Assembly: GCF_007858275.1 (NCBI RefSeq)
Contig: NZ_VFEV01000015.1
Span: 62,001-126,000, forward strand
Source of the DNA: Pseudomonas proteolytica
GTDB taxonomy: Bacteria; Pseudomonadota; Gammaproteobacteria; Pseudomonadales; Pseudomonadaceae
Length of the DNA: 64,000 nucleotides
Direction: 5' to 3'
The stretch's first letter is position 1; the number at the start of each line of letters is the position of its first letter. The notes under the pieces were generated by a model that saw only the letters and a program-made list of their open reading frames with translations, ran no database searches and had not been told where the DNA came from. A program made the position numbers and the translations under genes. Below are positions 56,572 to 64,000 of this stretch, piece after piece.

Positions 56572-58992
56572 TTAGAAGTCGTACTTGATGCTGGTCATCA
56601 GGTTACGCGGCGCGCCGTACATTCCGTGGTTGCCGGCATAGCTGAAGTACTCGCGATCGAACAGGTTGTTGAGGTTGACCGAGGTACTTAGCTGCGGCGT
56701 CACGTCATAGCGCAGCAGCAGGTTGGTGATGGCGTAGCTACCCTGGCTGAACGTGTGCAGGTCTTCACCGACCTTGCTCTGCCAGTTCACTCCACCCCCC
56801 ACGGTCACCTTGCTCAACGCTCCCGGCAGGCGGTAGGTCGTGAAGGTTTTCAGGCTCTGGCGCGGCAAGGTGGTGACGATGCGTTTGTCGTCGGCATCGG
56901 TGCTGACCGCATAGGCGTAACCCGCCGAGGCTTGCCAGCCTTCGGCCAGCTCACCGTTGAGTTCCAGTTCGACACCCTCGGTGGTGGTGCCCTTCTCGTT
57001 GCGATAGGTGTTGCCGCCCGGCGTGTCGATCCAGATCGCCAGGTTGTCCTGTTCCAACTTGAACAGCGCCAGGCTGGTGTTCAACTGCTCGTCGAAGAAA
57101 CTGCCCTTCAAGCCCAGCTCGTAGCCCTTGCCTTCCATGGGTTCCAGGGCCTTGTTGTTGATGTCGCGCACCCAACTGGCCTGGGGATTGAAGATCTTGG
57201 TGTAGCTGGCGTAGGCCGACCAATTGTCGGTCAGATCGTAGACCACCCCGGCATAGGGAATGTACACGCCGGTTTCCGACTCGCTGGTACGGGTGGCAAC
57301 GCTGCCGTAGGGGCTGTCCTGGGTTTCGCGCTTCCAGTCGATGACCCGACTGCCGAGGATCACGCTCAAATCGTCGGTCATGCGCAGGCGGGTACTCAGG
57401 TAGGCGGCGTACTGGCTTTCATCCACCGAGGATTTGCCGGTCACCGGGAAGTCCGGCTTGGCCGAGTGCCCGTCCCAGTTGAACAGGTTGTCGATGGCGC
57501 CCGCCGGGGAGCCGGAATACGCATAGTTCCAGCCGCCATGGCTGGGCACGTTTTCCTTGTACTTGGACAAGGTCACGCCGGCGATCAACTCGTGCTCACG
57601 GCCCAGCAGGTCAAACGGGCCGGTGGCGTACAGGTCGAGATTATCCTGGCGCGGGGTACCAGAGAATCGCACTGGCAACTGGGTGGTGCCACTGCCATCA
57701 CTGTTGAGGCTGCCGTTGACGTAGTTGAACACCTCATCGAACTTGTTTTGCGAATGGGTGAACTCAGCCTTGGCGCTCCAGCCGCTGTCGAACTTCTGCT
57801 CGATGGAGGTAAAGAAGCTGGTCTGCTCATGGTCGTTATAGGACCAGGCCGGCGCAGTATTCAGGGAGCGGCTGAGGTTGCTGCGCGAACCATCGGTAAA
57901 GCGTGTGGGCAAACCGGAGCGCGCCGGGGCGTCGACGTCGGTGCGCAGGTAGCTCAAGCCCATGGTCAGCAAGGTGTCTTCGGTCAGGTCGAATTCAGTG
58001 ATGCCGTACAGCAACTGGGTCTGCTGCTTGTAGCGGTCGACCCAGGCGTGTTCGGTCTTGTAGTCGGCCACCAAGCGCCCGCGCACATTGCCGGTTTCGG
58101 TCAGGGGGCCGGATACGTCGAGGCCGCTGCCGTAGCGGTCCCAGTTGCCTGCTTCGGCGGTTACGCTAGCCCGCGCCTCGGCTGTCGGGCGCTTGCGGAT
58201 CAGGTTGATGGTGGCCGAGGGGTTGCCCATGCCGCTGATCAGGCCGGTGGCGCCGCGCACCACTTCCACCCGGTCGTACATCGCCATGCTCTGGGTGTAG
58301 TTGTCCATGCGGGTGACGGTGGGCACACCGTCGATTTCGAAGTTCTGGATCTGAAAGCCACGGGAGAAATAGGCGTCGCTTTCCGAACCCAGGCCGTCGC
58401 GCAACACGATGATGCCGGGGGTGGCATCCAGGGTGTCCGACAGGTTGGTCAGGCGCTGGTCGTCCAGGCGCTGGCGGGTCATGACGGTCAGTGATTGCGG
58501 GGTTTCCCTGGGCGTCAGGTTCAGGCGGGTTGAGCTGCTGGACGACTGCGTGGTGTAGGAGCCGGTGCCCTCGGTAGTCGACCCCGGCGCCTTGCCGGAG
58601 ATCGATACGGTGCCCAGTTGCAATGCGCCGTCGGCAGGACGGGGTTGCAGGGAGTAGTTATCGCCGCTGCCGCGCACCGCTTGCAGCGAGCTGTTACTGA
58701 GCAGGATTGCCAGGCCGGTGTCGAGGTCATGTCGCCCTTGCAGGCCGGGGCTGGTCTGCCCTTGCGTGAGCGCGGCCGGGTAGGACAGCAAGATATGCGT
58801 GGCCTGGCCAAACTGGTTCAACGCACCGGCCAGGGAGCCTGGGGCAATGTCGAACTCCTGCTGTGGCGCGGCCATGGCCCAGGCCGGCGCCAGCAACAAC
58901 GGTGCTGCCCCGGCGAAGCTGGCAATGCCGCGGACGACGGCCACAGCCAGTGATTTTTTCAGTGTTGCCCGAATGGTGCGTTGCGGATGCAT
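56572..58992 (-). CDS. TonB-dependent siderophore receptor with STN signalling domain
   Basis: 806 aa from the ATG at 58992, which follows a GGGGA ribosome site and opens a signal peptide (to about AWAMAAPQQ). STN domain about 45-115 (FDIAPGSLAGALNQFGQATHILLSYPAALTQGQ), plug about 150-270 (RETPQSLTVMTRQRLDDQ, SRGFQIQNFEIDGVPTV, GATGLISGMGNPSATINLIRKRPT), then barrel to a final Phe (NLNNLFDREYFSYAGNHGMYGAPRNLMTSIKYDF). This is the FpvA/FoxA-like group that imports ferric siderophores, often xenosiderophores. The fecI-fecR pair just upstream should respond to its STN domain. It is clearly different from the two receptors at the left end. Confidence 0.93.
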   Translation of the reverse strand: MHPQRTIRATLKKSLAVAVVRGIASFAGAAPLLLAPAWAMAAPQQEFDIAPGSLAGALNQFGQATHILLSYPAALTQGQTSPGLQGRHDLDTGLAILLSNSSLQAVRGSGDNYSLQPRPADGALQLGTVSISGKAPGSTTEGTGSYTTQSSSSSTRLNLTPRETPQSLTVMTRQRLDDQRLTNLSDTLDATPGIIVLRDGLGSESDAYFSRGFQIQNFEIDGVPTVTRMDNYTQSMAMYDRVEVVRGATGLISGMGNPSATINLIRKRPTAEARASVTAEAGNWDRYGSGLDVSGPLTETGNVRGRLVADYKTEHAWVDRYKQQTQLLYGITEFDLTEDTLLTMGLSYLRTDVDAPARSGLPTRFTDGSRSNLSRSLNTAPAWSYNDHEQTSFFTSIEQKFDSGWSAKAEFTHSQNKFDEVFNYVNGSLNSDGSGTTQLPVRFSGTPRQDNLDLYATGPFDLLGREHELIAGVTLSKYKENVPSHGGWNYAYSGSPAGAIDNLFNWDGHSAKPDFPVTGKSSVDESQYAAYLSTRLRMTDDLSVILGSRVIDWKRETQDSPYGSVATRTSESETGVYIPYAGVVYDLTDNWSAYASYTKIFNPQASWVRDINNKALEPMEGKGYELGLKGSFFDEQLNTSLALFKLEQDNLAIWIDTPGGNTYRNEKGTTTEGVELELNGELAEGWQASAGYAYAVSTDADDKRIVTTLPRQSLKTFTTYRLPGALSKVTVGGGVNWQSKVGEDLHTFSQGSYAITNLLLRYDVTPQLSTSVNLNNLFDREYFSYAGNHGMYGAPRNLMTSIKYDF

Positions 58993-59074
58993 GCGCTGTT
59001 CCCCAGATAAGTGAGTGTCTGGGGATATAAGTCTCGTGAGATTCGGAAACGGACCACATGCATGCAAAATAAAT

Positions 59075-60034
59075 TCATACCTGCGCCCGACGCGGTTTAA
59101 GCGTGACCCAGAACCGCGTGAAATGCTGCGCGTCCAGCTCGAGGGTCTGTTGCAGCGCAGTGAGGATGCGGTCTGTGTCGGCCAACGGATAGGTGCCGGA
59201 CACACGCAGCTCGCGCACGCTCGAGTCACAGTCCAGATGCCCGCGTCGGTAGCGGCTCAATTCATTGAGGAAGTCTTCCAGGCGCAGGCCCTCGGCGACG
59301 ATCATGCCGCGGCCCCAGGCCAGTTCGCCGGCGCGCTGCGGGCGTCGCGCCAACAGGGTCTGCTGGTCAAAGCTGACGATCTCGCCGGGCGAAAGGCTCA
59401 GGCTGCGCGATGGAATCTGCGCCGCCAGTGGCTGCCGGTCAGACCCCAACTGAGTAAACCCATCGCGCTGGCGCACGCTGAAGCGCCCGCCTGCGGCATG
59501 GGTCAGGCCTTCGGCGGTTTTCACCCACAGCGGGCGGGCGTCCAACGGGTTGGGTACTACCAGGATCTCCCCGCGCAACAGATGGATCAGGCGCTGGTCG
59601 GGGCTGTAGTTCACATCGATAGCGGTGTCGGTATTGAGCTGGATCTCGGTATTGTCCGCCAGGTCGATACGCCATTGCTCACCGACGGTGGTGCTGAAAT
59701 CGCTGGTCCAGGGCTGCAACAGCCCGGCATCCCGGGCGGTCCACGCCACACTGCCGGCGGCCAGCAAGAGGGCCAGGTTTTTCAGGACCCGACGACGGGA
59801 CAGCGCCGGTAACAGGGTGGCGCTGACCAGAGCCTGGTGCGCGGGGTCTCGCACCTCGTGCATGCGCTGGAAAAACCGCTGGGAATGCTGCCATGCCTGC
59901 TCGTTGAGAGGATCTTGCTGGCGCCAGGCCAGCCATTGCGCGCGGGTCTGTTCAGTAACGTCCGCTGCCTGCAACTCCAATTGCCAGTGCATGGCCTGCT
60001 CGGCAGCTTCCAGGGTCAGGGGCAACGGATTCAT
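59075..60034 (-). CDS. fecR: FecR-type anti-sigma / sigma regulator
   Basis: 319 aa from the ATG at 60034, overlapping the fecI stop (ATGA). N-terminal DUF4880 (AEQAMHWQLELQAADVTEQTRAQWLAWRQQDPLNEQAW), a membrane segment after a twin-Arg stretch (SRRRVLKNLALLLAAGSVAWTA, about 90-110), then periplasmic FecR domain (GEQWRIDLADNTEIQLNTDTAIDVNYSP, LLRGEILV). Pairs with the sigma factor above and the receptor below in the usual cell-surface-signalling order. Confidence 0.92.
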   Translation of the reverse strand: MNPLPLTLEAAEQAMHWQLELQAADVTEQTRAQWLAWRQQDPLNEQAWQHSQRFFQRMHEVRDPAHQALVSATLLPALSRRRVLKNLALLLAAGSVAWTARDAGLLQPWTSDFSTTVGEQWRIDLADNTEIQLNTDTAIDVNYSPDQRLIHLLRGEILVVPNPLDARPLWVKTAEGLTHAAGGRFSVRQRDGFTQLGSDRQPLAAQIPSRSLSLSPGEIVSFDQQTLLARRPQRAGELAWGRGMIVAEGLRLEDFLNELSRYRRGHLDCDSSVRELRVSGTYPLADTDRILTALQQTLELDAQHFTRFWVTLKPRRAQV

Positions 60035-60546
60035 GGGCGCTGGCTGTCGAGCACAATGCACTGCGCACCGGCCTTGACGATGTAGCGCTTGACCGTAGTG
60101 ATGCTGGTGCCCAGGCGCTCGGCAATTTCGCCGTGGCTCAAGCCATCGAGCTGCGACCAGAGGAAGGCCTGGCGCACCGGCAATGCCAGGCGGCCGAGCA
60201 CTTCATCGAGGGCCATCAGGGTTTCCAGGAGCAGCCATTGGGTCTCGGCGCTGGGCGCCACCTCTTCTGGCAACAGCGCCAGGGCTTGCAGGTAGGCCTT
60301 TTCCAGCTTTTGCCGGCGAAAGTGATTGGACAGCACGCTTTGTGCGACTTTCGCCAGAAAGCTGCGGGGGGCTTGGACCTCAAGGGGTTGATTCTTGGCG
60401 AGCAGGCGCAGAAAGGTGTCCTGGGCCAAGTCAGCAGCGCTCTGCGAACAGTTCAAACGACGCCATAACCAGTGCTGCAGCCAGCGGTGTTGCTGCTGAT
60501 ACAGGGTGGCGAGGTCAGTGGGGCTTGTCGCAGGAATCGGAGGCAT
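60031..60546 (-). CDS. fecI: ECF (FecI-type) RNA polymerase sigma factor
   Basis: 171 aa. Region 2 (LYQQQHRWLQHWLWRRLNCSQSAADLAQDTFLRLL, APRSFLAKVAQSVLSNHFRRQ) and region 4 (AFLWSQLDGLSHGEIAERLGTSITTVKRYIVKA) are both clear. It should drive the receptor at 56572-58992 when that is loaded with siderophore. A near-perfect Fur box lies about 30-45 bases upstream of its ATG, so transcription should be iron-repressed. Confidence 0.93.
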   Translation of the reverse strand: MPPIPATSPTDLATLYQQQHRWLQHWLWRRLNCSQSAADLAQDTFLRLLAKNQPLEVQAPRSFLAKVAQSVLSNHFRRQKLEKAYLQALALLPEEVAPSAETQWLLLETLMALDEVLGRLALPVRQAFLWSQLDGLSHGEIAERLGTSITTVKRYIVKAGAQCIVLDSQRP

Positions 60547-60572
60547 GGAGGACGCGCACAGGAGGTAAGCCG

Positions 60573-60594
60573 TAAATGATAACGGTTATCATAT
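60573..60594 (-). promoter_or_regulatory. Fur box upstream of the second fecI
   Basis: AAATGATAACGGTTATCATAT contains ATGATAACGGTTATCAT, an almost perfect dyad close to the Fur consensus GATAATGATAATCATTATC. It is placed directly in front of the fecI-fecR-receptor set. Confidence 0.8.
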
Positions 60595-60654
60595 GCTTCA
60601 TGGCGCAATGCCTGCAAGTGGCACACGGCTTGTAGGACTTGCCAACGTGTCCAC

Positions 60655-60682
60655 TGTAGGAGCCAGCTTGCCGGCTCCTACA
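60655..60682. terminator. Hairpin (REP-like) after the DUF4174 gene
   Basis: A 10-bp perfect stem TGTAGGAGCC/GGCTCCTACA with the loop AGCTTGCC, 20 bases beyond the stop of the gene ending at 60702. It has no long T run, so it is a REP-type hairpin that may act as an mRNA end or stabiliser. Confidence 0.5.
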
Positions 60683-60701
60683 AAGGGTTGTTCCGAAAGC
60701 G

Positions 60702-61256
60702 TCAATCTTCCAGAGGTTGCGGCGCGTGCTTGCCAGGCTTGGCTTTTACGCCAGGCTTGCCCGCAGCCGGTGCGGCGGGTTCTAGTTCGGCGGGTGCGGC
60801 GGCTTCTTTTTCGGCCATTGGCATTTTATCGACTGCGGCAAAAAATTCTGCAAGGTCAAGGGTATCGGGGGGTACGGTCTTTTCGACTTTCTTCTCGCCG
60901 TCCTTGCCCACCAGGATCACTTTGGTACCGGCGCTGGCGCCAAGCTTGAGGGCACGGATCAGCGCGTTGGTGTCCTGGGCGCCGAGGTCCTTGCCGTCGC
61001 GCTGGCCGACGGTGCCGATGCTCGTGTAGTTCACGGTGTAGAGCACCATGTTGCGCTCGGCGAACTTCTGTTTGTTCTCAGGCTGTTCAAGATCTTTCTT
61101 GAGTTGGACCTGAGTCGGGTCGATAGAGCTGGGTGCAATCACGATCAGCGGGCGAAATTTGCCTTGATCCTGTTCCAGCGGGCCTCGGTTATCCGCAGCC
61201 AACAACGGCCCCGTAAACGCCATCAAGGTAGCCAGGGTCAGCGACCGGACGAGCAT
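60702..61256 (-). CDS. Secreted DUF4174-domain protein
   Basis: 184 aa from the ATG at 61256, behind GGAAGGAGG; a TTG 21 codons earlier is unlikely. A signal peptide (MLVRSLTLATLMAFTGPLLAA) precedes a thioredoxin-like DUF4174 core (PLIVIAPSSIDPTQVQLKKDLEQPENKQKFAERNMVLYTV, GASAGTKVILVGKDGEKK, LDLAEFFAAVDKMPM). No CxxC is present, so it is not a standard oxidoreductase. The last ~35 residues are a low-complexity Ala/Pro/Lys/Glu tail. Function unknown; periplasmic or secreted. Confidence 0.8.
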   Translation of the reverse strand: MLVRSLTLATLMAFTGPLLAADNRGPLEQDQGKFRPLIVIAPSSIDPTQVQLKKDLEQPENKQKFAERNMVLYTVNYTSIGTVGQRDGKDLGAQDTNALIRALKLGASAGTKVILVGKDGEKKVEKTVPPDTLDLAEFFAAVDKMPMAEKEAAAPAELEPAAPAAGKPGVKAKPGKHAPQPLED

Positions 61257-61378
61257 GCGTACCTCCTTCCAATTCCATGCAGAGTTTTTGAGTTTCATGT
61301 CTGCGACAGTCAATTTCAAGGATGATTCCTACGCGACTATCAGAAAGAGTAGGCTAGGACGCCCGCGACGCAAGGGTT

Positions 61379-61397
61379 TGAGGCCCATCGGGCCTCA
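61379..61397. terminator. Hairpin after the GST-like gene
   Basis: TGAGGCCC-ATC-GGGCCTCA, an 8-bp perfect stem, 24 bases beyond the GST-like stop. A T-rich stretch follows on the plus strand only, so as a minus-strand terminator it is imperfect. Confidence 0.45.
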
Positions 61398-61420
61398 TTG
61401 TTTCTTCTGATTGCCAGGGC

Positions 61421-62053
61421 TCACTGCGCGGGCCAATCCGGCCAGTGCCAGGCAAAGACCGGAGCCACCTGCGGATCGCCATCCACCCGCGCCAGAGCCT
61501 GGGCGCACGCGGGGTGGGAATGCTGCAGGACGTCCCGCACGCCCTCCCAACGGGACACGGCGGCCGCCATGATGCCCAGGGCATTGGGCAACCCCTGCGG
61601 GGTAAAAAGCTGCCCGGCAAACTGCTCGGCAAATACCTGCCAGGTTCGATGCAGTTTCTGTTGCGTGCCCGCAATCAGTTGCGCCTGCACCGTCTCGTCG
61701 GCGTCGTCGAGAAAGCGTTGTGGGTAGTCAATGATGGTGATCGCCGAGTAGCAGTTGGCGGCGATGTACACCAGGCCGCGAATGATCTGGGCACGGTTAC
61801 CAGATAGCAGTCCGCTGGCCGGATACTCGAGGCCCAGATGGATCAGGATCGCCGCGCTTTCAGTCAGCACGCTGGCGTCGGGCAGTTGCAGGGTGGGGAT
61901 TTGTCGTAGCGGGTTGATCTGCCCGAGGGCCTCCATCCCCGCCGTGTCGCCCCAGGGGCTGGCATCGACCTGTTGCCAGGGCACGCCGCTACGTTGCAGG
62001 GCGATTTCAACGATGCATGAGCCTGAGCTTTGCGTGCCGTAGAGCGTGTACAT
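61421..62053 (-). CDS. Glutathione S-transferase-like protein
   Basis: 210 aa. N-terminal thioredoxin-like GST domain (LYGTQSSGSCIVEIALQRSGVPWQQVDASPWGDTAGMEALGQINPLRQIPTLQ, then DASVLTESAAILIHLGLEYP with the Glu-Ser that binds the glutathione gamma-glutamyl group) and an all-helical C-terminal domain (about 85-205). The active-site position holds Ser (SSGSC region). Detoxification or another GSH-dependent reaction; substrate unknown. It stands alone between polB and the DUF4174 gene, same strand. Confidence 0.86.
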   Translation of the reverse strand: MYTLYGTQSSGSCIVEIALQRSGVPWQQVDASPWGDTAGMEALGQINPLRQIPTLQLPDASVLTESAAILIHLGLEYPASGLLSGNRAQIIRGLVYIAANCYSAITIIDYPQRFLDDADETVQAQLIAGTQQKLHRTWQVFAEQFAGQLFTPQGLPNALGIMAAAVSRWEGVRDVLQHSHPACAQALARVDGDPQVAPVFAWHWPDWPAQ

Positions 62054-62104
62054 GGGGCGTTCCTCCGACCGGTTCAGCGTCCAGAGTGAAACGTTTTCCC
62101 GCTG

Positions 62105-64000
62105 TTAAAACAAGCCCATCTGACCACCGACCAAGGTGCTGAAATCGTCATCGACAAACGGCAGGATCGCGTCGGCCACCGGCTGCAATTGCCGGGTGAC
62201 GTAGTGGTCGTAGTCGATCGGCGCCTGGCGCACCTCCAGGGGTTCGGGGCCGTTGACGGTGATCACATAGCGGATCCAGCCACCGTTCTGGTATTGCCGT
62301 GGACGACCCTGGCGGTCGTTGTACTCATCCGCCAGGCGCGCGGCGCGCACATGGGGCGGCACGTTGCGCTCGTAGTCGCCCAGTTGCCGGCGCAGGCGCT
62401 TGCGGTAGATCAGCAGTTCATCGAGTTCGCCGTCGAGGGTGCGGCGCACGTAGTCACGCACGTAATCCTGGTGGGGCTGGCGATGGAAGATGCGCTGATA
62501 CAGCTCCTGCTGGAATTGGCGGGCCAGGGGCGACCAGTCGCTGCGCACGGTTTCCAGGCCTTTGTAGATCATTTCCTCACTGCCATCGGCCCGGGTCACC
62601 AGGCCTGCATAACGCTTCTTGCTGCCCTCCTCCGCACCGCGAATGGTCGGCATCAGGAAGCGGCTGAAGTGGGTTTCGTATTGCAGTTCCAGGGCGCTTT
62701 GCAGACCGAATTCGCGCTGCAGGCGTTCGCGCCACCATTGGTTGACGTGCTGCACCAGGCCCTGGCCGATGCGTGTGGCCTCCTCCTGGGAGTGGGCACT
62801 ACCCAGCCAGACGAAGGTGGAGTCGGTGTCGCCATAGATCACTTCATAGCCCTGGGCTTCGACCAGTTCGCGGGTCTGGCGCATGATCTGGTGGCCGCGC
62901 AGGGTGATGGACGAGGCCAGCCGTGTGTCGAAGAACCGGCAACCGCTGGAACCCAGCACGCCGTAGAAGGCATTCATGATGATTTTCAGGGCCTGGGACA
63001 GCGGCGCGTTATGCTCGCGCTTGGCCACCTCGCGGCCTTCGGAGACCCGCGCCACAATCGACGGCAGGCAATGCCGGGTGCGGGAAAAACGGGCGCCGCG
63101 AAAGCCTTCCACCGACTCGCTGTCGTCGGGATGGCGCAGGCCTTCGATGAGGCCCACGGGGTCGATCAGGAAGCTGCGGATAATCGACGGGTAGAGACTT
63201 TTGTAGTCCAGCACCAGCACCGACTCGTACAGGCCGGGCCGCGAGTCCATGACAAAACCACCGGGGCTGGCCTGGGGCGGTTTGTCCCCCAGGTTCGGCG
63301 CGACAAAGCCCTGGCGATGCATCAGCGGCATATACAGATGGGTAAACGCCGCCACCGAACCGCCATTGCGATCCGCCGGCAAGCCGGTGACGCTGGCCCG
63401 CTCCAGCAGGAACTTGAGCAGTTCGGTCTTTTCGAAAATGCGCGTCACCAGCTCGCAGTCCTTGAGGTTGTAGCGCGCCAGCGCGGGCTTGTCCTCGGCG
63501 AACATACGGTTGATCTCGTCCATGCGCTGGTAGGGCGTGGAGATCGACTTGCCTTCGCCGAGCAGGGTCTGGGCGACGTTTTCCAGGCTGAAGGATTCAA
63601 AGGTCCAGGTGGCCGAACGCAGGGCTTCGATGCCATCGATGATCAGTCGCCCGGCAGCAGCGGCGAAGTAATGGTTACGGCTGCCATGTTCGCGCCAGGC
63701 CATGGCCTCGCCGCCACGGCCAAGCAGCAATGGCACGTTGAGGCGCTTGGCATGCTCATGGAGGACCCGCAGATCGAACTGCACCAGGTTCCAGCCAATG
63801 ATTGCGTCGGGGTCGTGTTGTGCCAGCCATTGGTTCAGGCGCTCCAGCAGTTGGGCGCGGCTGTCGCAGTATTCGAGCTGGAAATCCACCGCGTCGGTTT
63901 TATTCGGCGGGCCGAGCATATACACCTGGCGTTCACCACAACCTTCCAGGGCGATGGAGTACAGCTCGCCGCGCGCGGTGGTTTCGATATCCAGAGAGAC
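62105..64000 (-). CDS. polB: DNA polymerase II (family B), partial, N-terminus beyond right edge
   Basis: The reading frame is open from base 64000 to the TAA at 62105, 631 codons, so the first part of the protein (E. coli Pol II is 783 aa) is outside. At the edge the first 3'-5' exonuclease motif is visible (SLDIETT); then [13 protein letters not shown] (ExoII) and [14 protein letters not shown] (ExoIII). Polymerase motifs: [13 protein letters not shown] (A), [13 protein letters not shown] (B) and [10 protein letters not shown] (C). It is the SOS-type proofreading polymerase used in replication restart and translesion synthesis. All catalytic motifs are intact. Confidence 0.95.
   Translation of the reverse strand, partial: VSLDIETTARGELYSIALEGCGERQVYMLGPPNKTDAVDFQLEYCDSRAQLLERLNQWLAQHDPDAIIGWNLVQFDLRVLHEHAKRLNVPLLLGRGGEAMAWREHGSRNHYFAAAAGRLIIDGIEALRSATWTFESFSLENVAQTLLGEGKSISTPYQRMDEINRMFAEDKPALARYNLKDCELVTRIFEKTELLKFLLERASVTGLPADRNGGSVAAFTHLYMPLMHRQGFVAPNLGDKPPQASPGGFVMDSRPGLYESVLVLDYKSLYPSIIRSFLIDPVGLIEGLRHPDDSESVEGFRGARFSRTRHCLPSIVARVSEGREVAKREHNAPLSQALKIIMNAFYGVLGSSGCRFFDTRLASSITLRGHQIMRQTRELVEAQGYEVIYGDTDSTFVWLGSAHSQEEATRIGQGLVQHVNQWWRERLQREFGLQSALELQYETHFSRFLMPTIRGAEEGSKKRYAGLVTRADGSEEMIYKGLETVRSDWSPLARQFQQELYQRIFHRQPHQDYVRDYVRRTLDGELDELLIYRKRLRRQLGDYERNVPPHVRAARLADEYNDRQGRPRQYQNGGWIRYVITVNGPEPLEVRQAPIDYDHYVTRQLQPVADAILPFVDDDFSTLVGGQMGLF

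Overview
The window looks like a chromosomal segment of a fluorescent Pseudomonas (P. fluorescens group). The grounds are high GC, a pyoverdine-type NRPS whose N-terminus matches the P. aeruginosa PvdJ type as I remember it, a complete psl exopolysaccharide operon in the P. aeruginosa gene order, REP-type GCGGGCTTGCC palindromes between genes, and close resemblance to the Pseudomonas isonitrile hydratase InhA. I see no rRNA, tRNA, phage, IS or CRISPR element.

Region 1 (1-26.7 kb, minus strand) is a siderophore locus. Three overlapping NRPS genes (26598 down to 5410) form one transcription unit with the predicted domain order C-A-T-E / C-A-T-E / C-A-T / C-A-T-C-TauD / C*-A-T. Reading the A-domain pockets by eye gives Ala, a basic residue (Lys/Orn type), Gly, Gly and Asp. 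The two E domains and the TauD-type dioxygenase make this D-Ala, D-basic, Gly, Gly, beta-hydroxy-Asp. That order fits the first five residues of a published pyoverdine side chain as I remember it (Ala-Lys-Gly-Gly-OHAsp-...). The line starts with a C domain and has no thioesterase, so starter and terminating modules must lie elsewhere. Downstream, behind a Fur-box-like site, are a FecI-type sigma factor, a FecR-type anti-sigma factor and a TonB receptor with a signalling domain. A second tandem receptor runs off the left edge.

Region 2 (26.8-40.2 kb) is mixed accessory and housekeeping DNA. It holds a hicAB toxin-antitoxin pair, an MFS exporter with a divergent TetR regulator and twin operator-like palindromes, an AraC regulator with an OMF/HlyD/DHA2 tripartite exporter, an SDR dehydrogenase coupled to a GH15 glucanase, a GlxA-type regulator divergent from inhA, and a LysE exporter. 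Long REP-like inverted repeats separate several of these.

Region 3 (40.2-56.6 kb, plus strand) is the psl operon: pslA-J, an added hexapeptide acetyltransferase, then pslK. Nearly every gene overlaps the next. A long leader carries an exact RsmA/CsrA consensus. The operon is followed by about four tandem 137-bp repeats.

Region 4 (56.6-64 kb, minus strand) is a second cell-surface-signalling iron uptake set (FecI, FecR, TonB receptor) with a near-perfect Fur box. It is followed by a secreted DUF4174 protein, a glutathione S-transferase-like protein, and DNA polymerase II (polB), which is cut by the right edge.
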